Shown: piece after piece, positions 60,745-63,312 of the stretch
Layout: the number at the start of each line of letters is the position of its first letter
Position numbering within the stretch: the stretch's first letter is position 1
Assembly: GCA_963770485.1 (NCBI GenBank)
Contig: CAVYPX010000004.1
Span: 1-63,312, forward strand
Reading direction: 5' to 3'
DNA length: 63,312 bases
Origin: CAVVEC01 sp963770485
GTDB lineage: Bacteria; Acidobacteriota; Terriglobia; Terriglobales; Acidobacteriaceae
Translations under genes and position numbers: made by a program
Notes under the pieces: generated by a model
Told to the model about the DNA's origin: nothing
Databases searched by the model: none
The model's input: only the letters and a program-made list of their open reading frames with translations

Positions 60745-60997
60745 CGTGAGACGCCCTCAAATGATAACTGACGAAACCAGGCCATTACACGTTTTGACCG
60801 CTGGTCAATGAGTGATATTGCGATTTACGCCAACTATCCCCAAGTGCTGGCACCTTCATTGTTTGTTTTCACGGAGTTCCGCGTGGTTCTTGACTGAAAA
60901 AATCGAAGAAGGTTTTGTCATTTCGTGATAAAGTACAGCCCCGGCGGATCAACCCCACAGATTCGTCTTGCGCTCACCTCGGAAGGAGATGGCCCCA

Positions 60998-62302
60998 ATG
61001 AAAATCAGCAGGCATCCGGGCAAATGGATCTTCGGGGTCATGACTCTGGCCACTTTGGTTATATTGGGAGCCACGGCCAACGCAGCAGGAAACGGCTACC
61101 GAACCATCTACAGGTTTCAGGGTGGCTCCGACGGCCGGCTGCCACTAGCGGTCCCGGTCGCTGACCGGAATGGCGATCTCTACGGCACCACTGGCAACGG
61201 TGGCGCGTACAACTTGGGCACTGTTTATAAGCTGACCGCGCCTCGAACTCGCGCTGGTAAGTGGACAAAGACCGTGCTCCACAGTTTTGCCAGTAACGAG
61301 GGAGGGTATCCAGTATCAGTCATGCTTGGCAAGGACGGCAACCTATACGGTGCTGACCACAGCCAAAACATTTTTGAATTGATGCCTCCAACTTCTCCTG
61401 ACAGCCCGTGGAAGTATGCCCTGCTTTACACGCTCAATCCGAACGGCGACGGGTCCTGGCCAGAGGGTAGACTAGTCTTTGACGCAGACGGAAATCTCTA
61501 CGGTGCGGCCCATCAAGGCGGCGACCTTGGCTGCGGCGTGAACGGCGGTTGCGGCACAGCCTTTGAGCTGAAGCGGCCAACAAGGAAAGGTGGGAAGTGG
61601 CATTTTAAGGTGCTGCACGCGTTCACGGGAAAGCCTGACGGAGCCGTGCCCTATGCTGGTGCAACGTTTGATGGGAGCGGAAATCTCTATGGCACAACCT
61701 CTGGCGGCGGTTCCTACGATTGGGGCGCTGTCTACCGTTTGAACCCGCCTAAGAAAAAGGGCCAGGGATGGACGGAAACTGTACTTTATTCCTTCGACAC
61801 GACCAACAACAACATCATCCGGCCGGACGGCCCGGTGGCGTTTGACAGCTCTGGCAATCTCTATGGGACTACGGCCTTCGGAGGCGATCCCAATTGTCAG
61901 GGCGGTTACGGTTGTGGAGTGGTGTTCGAGCTTGTGCCTTCAACTCAAAAAGACAGAGCCTGGACCTACGCAACCCTCTACGAATTCCACGGCGGCAACG
62001 ACGGCGTCGATCCTCAAGGATACATGGTGTTTGACAGTCGGGGAAACCTCTACAGCACAACCTACCTTGGGGGAAAGGCACAGGGCGGTACCACATTCCG
62101 GCTGAGCCCGTCGGTGCTAGGTAGCGGATCGTGGATGGAAGCCGTACTCCACTGGTTTCCTGACAACAAGAAGGACGGGTATGAACCCGAAGAGGGCATT
62201 ACTTGGGGAAAGTGGGGCGACCTGTACGGGGTTACATTGGGAGGCGGGACCGGTTGCGGGCAGGACGGCGGTTGCGGCACAGTGTTTGAGCTTCAGCCTT
62301 GA
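60998..62302 (+). CDS. secreted GloVer tandem-repeat protein (copy 4)
   Basis: This protein has 434 residues from ATG 60998, with GGAAGGAG upstream. A signal peptide (GKWIFGVMTLATLVILGATA) is followed by seven or eight GloVer repeats: TIYRFQGGSDGRLPLAVPVA, LYGTTGNGGAYNLGTVYKL, VLHAFTGKPDGAVPYAG and others. Several repeats contain CGVNGGCGTAFEL or CQGGYGCGVVFEL Cys pairs. The gene converges on copy 5, with about 190 bp between stops holding a dispersed repeat. The product is predicted extracellular with unknown function. Confidence 0.9.
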   Translation: MKISRHPGKWIFGVMTLATLVILGATANAAGNGYRTIYRFQGGSDGRLPLAVPVADRNGDLYGTTGNGGAYNLGTVYKLTAPRTRAGKWTKTVLHSFASNEGGYPVSVMLGKDGNLYGADHSQNIFELMPPTSPDSPWKYALLYTLNPNGDGSWPEGRLVFDADGNLYGAAHQGGDLGCGVNGGCGTAFELKRPTRKGGKWHFKVLHAFTGKPDGAVPYAGATFDGSGNLYGTTSGGGSYDWGAVYRLNPPKKKGQGWTETVLYSFDTTNNNIIRPDGPVAFDSSGNLYGTTAFGGDPNCQGGYGCGVVFELVPSTQKDRAWTYATLYEFHGGNDGVDPQGYMVFDSRGNLYSTTYLGGKAQGGTTFRLSPSVLGSGSWMEAVLHWFPDNKKDGYEPEEGITWGKWGDLYGVTLGGGTGCGQDGGCGTVFELQP

Positions 62303-62396
62303 AGCAGCCGTCGAAATTCGTCGTGTGTTTTTCCTAAGTGTCGCTAACAGGCCTTCTCGCAAGCTTGCGCTGTTTGTTCGCCGGAGCGCGGGGGGT

Positions 62397-62428
62397 TTTG
62401 AGCGTAATAGGGATGTTACAACAGTTAA
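62397..62428 (+). repeat. dispersed repeat, copy 2
   Basis: This copy (TTGAGCGTAATAGGGATGTT then ACAACAGTTA) is similar to 60065-60095 near the split membrane gene. It lies in the gap between two convergent GloVer genes, 96 bp after the stop of copy 4. Confidence 0.55.
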
Positions 62429-62490
62429 CCCCAGCTGTATTGGGTTATGAGCGTTTAACCTGGAGGTTGCTGCGCTGGTGGCCATCGGCT

Positions 62491-63312
62491 TTAGGGTGTG
62501 ATCTTGAACACAACGCCGCAGCCGTATCCCTTGTTGAGGGGACAGTTCAGGTCGCCGCCCCACTCCACCGCGCCATATAGGTTACCGGCAGCATCCATTG
62601 TTAGACCTCCCCAAACGCCTCCTCCATCCGATCCATCCGTGAAGCTATGTAGTACGGTTTCTTTGCCTGCAGTATCCAGCTTAAAGACGACTCCGTCTCC
62701 GCACCCATCGCAGTTGGAAGAGGCACCGCCAAACGCGGTCATGCCATATAAATTTCCCGGTGCGTCTCGGACCAAAGGACCCGCCTCTGGCCTGTTCCCA
62801 TCCGTGCAATTGGTGAGGGAACAAAAAGTATAAAGGACCGTTTCCGCCCAAGTTCCGTTTGACTGGGGCGACAATTCGTATACCACGCCGCAACCGTAAC
62901 CGCCGTTGCACGCCATGTTGCCACCTTGCTGGGTTGTGCCGTAGAAATTTCCCGCTGCGTCTGCGACTAGCAGCGACTGTCCAGACCCGTAAGAACCCCC
63001 TTGGAAGTTGTACAAGACCGTTTTGTTGCCACTGGTGTCCATCTTGAACATCATGCCCTGGCCATCGGCCCCGCCACCAGCGACACTATATAGGCTCGAC
63101 CCGGCCCCCCAGATGAAACCAAAATAGTCAGACGCACCGTCGGCTCCACCCGTGAAGGTATGCAAAACGGTTCCCTTGCCTGCCTTATCAACCTTGAATA
63201 TGACCCCCTGATTGCGGATTCCGCCCCAGAGCGTCGTGCCATAGAGGTTTCCAGCAGAGTCTCCAACCAAAAGTGCCTCCAACGTGCATCCAGTCTTGAT
63301 GCCTTTGAACTT
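62491..63312 (-). CDS. secreted GloVer tandem-repeat protein (copy 5), 5'-truncated by the window edge
   Basis: The frame stays open to the last base of the window, so the start and signal peptide are outside it. The visible 273 residues hold about five GloVer repeats: LYGTTLWGGIRNQGVIFKV, VLHTFTGGADGASDYFGFIW, VLYNFQGGSYGSGQSLLVAD, LYGAVEWGGDLNCPLNKGYG. Internal Met codons such as the one at 63282 are not true starts. The C-terminus ends CGVVFKITP like the other copies. Confidence 0.88.
   Translation of the reverse strand, partial: KFKGIKTGCTLEALLVGDSAGNLYGTTLWGGIRNQGVIFKVDKAGKGTVLHTFTGGADGASDYFGFIWGAGSSLYSVAGGGADGQGMMFKMDTSGNKTVLYNFQGGSYGSGQSLLVADAAGNFYGTTQQGGNMACNGGYGCGVVYELSPQSNGTWAETVLYTFCSLTNCTDGNRPEAGPLVRDAPGNLYGMTAFGGASSNCDGCGDGVVFKLDTAGKETVLHSFTDGSDGGGVWGGLTMDAAGNLYGAVEWGGDLNCPLNKGYGCGVVFKITP

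Noticed and set aside
58261..60998. CRISPR array near the cas1 gene
   Set aside because: I looked for regularly spaced direct repeats on both strands around cas1 and its upstream region. Only the single dispersed 30-bp motif was seen, not repeats with spacers.

Overview
The window looks like a chromosomal segment from an Acidobacteriota genome (Terriglobia, Candidatus Koribacter-like). This is inferred from gene content, not from a marker gene. It carries five GloVer-type tandem-repeat secreted proteins, a kumamolisin-like S53 peptidase, a large PIG-L deacetylase, a PknB-type kinase with a long C-terminal effector region, remnants of REP-associated transposases, and short dispersed repeats of the kind seen between genes in that phylum. 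GC content is high and most genes are ordinary housekeeping genes.

Layout. 1-6 kb is accessory DNA: a small membrane protein, a complete IS5-family element with inverted repeats and a TTAG target duplication, a DUF4238 protein, fragments of RAYT transposases, and an ArsR-SRPBCC-SRPBCC operon with a DUF1330 gene. 6-20 kb holds an amidase, a glycosyltransferase, two GloVer proteins, a hydroxyacid dehydrogenase, an arylamine N-acetyltransferase, a full-length transketolase, two aminotransferases and a small beta-barrel. 20-24.6 kb is a housekeeping block on the minus strand: gap, pgk, tpiA, tRNA-Leu(GAG), secG and an MBL hydrolase. 24.8-34 kb carries a GloVer protein, a polynucleotide-kinase-like ATPase with a basic tail, a chemoreceptor with a CZB domain, an outer-membrane MetA-type protein, an isochorismatase plus a fragment of a second copy, tRNA-Gln(CTG) and the S53 peptidase. 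34-41 kb has a glycoside-hydrolase-like secreted protein, an FG-GAP-like protein, two linked response regulators behind a decayed histidine kinase, and a Cys/Met-metabolism PLP enzyme. 41-54 kb has an atypical SDR, a cupin, thrC-thrB, a DinB protein, MFS and APC transporters, PIG-L and the kinase.

The most unusual part is 54.4-60.7 kb. A 1022-residue protein with a Cap4/DUF4297-like, PD-(D/E)xK-type N-terminus converges on a two-gene minus-strand unit. That unit encodes a stand-alone Cas1 (metal ligands E177, H260, D272/E275 kept) with an added C-terminal CxxC-CxxC zinc ribbon and HTH-like region, followed 29 bp later by a coiled-coil protein of unknown function. No CRISPR array, Cas2 or other cas gene is visible in the window. 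The cas1 gene has its own near-consensus sigma70-type promoter. Upstream lie a split small membrane gene with an in-frame TAA, a short conserved-looking ORF and a dispersed repeat. This cluster is the best candidate for an undescribed integrase- or defence-type system. Its function is inferred from domain content only.

The right end has two GloVer genes facing each other; the last runs off the window edge.
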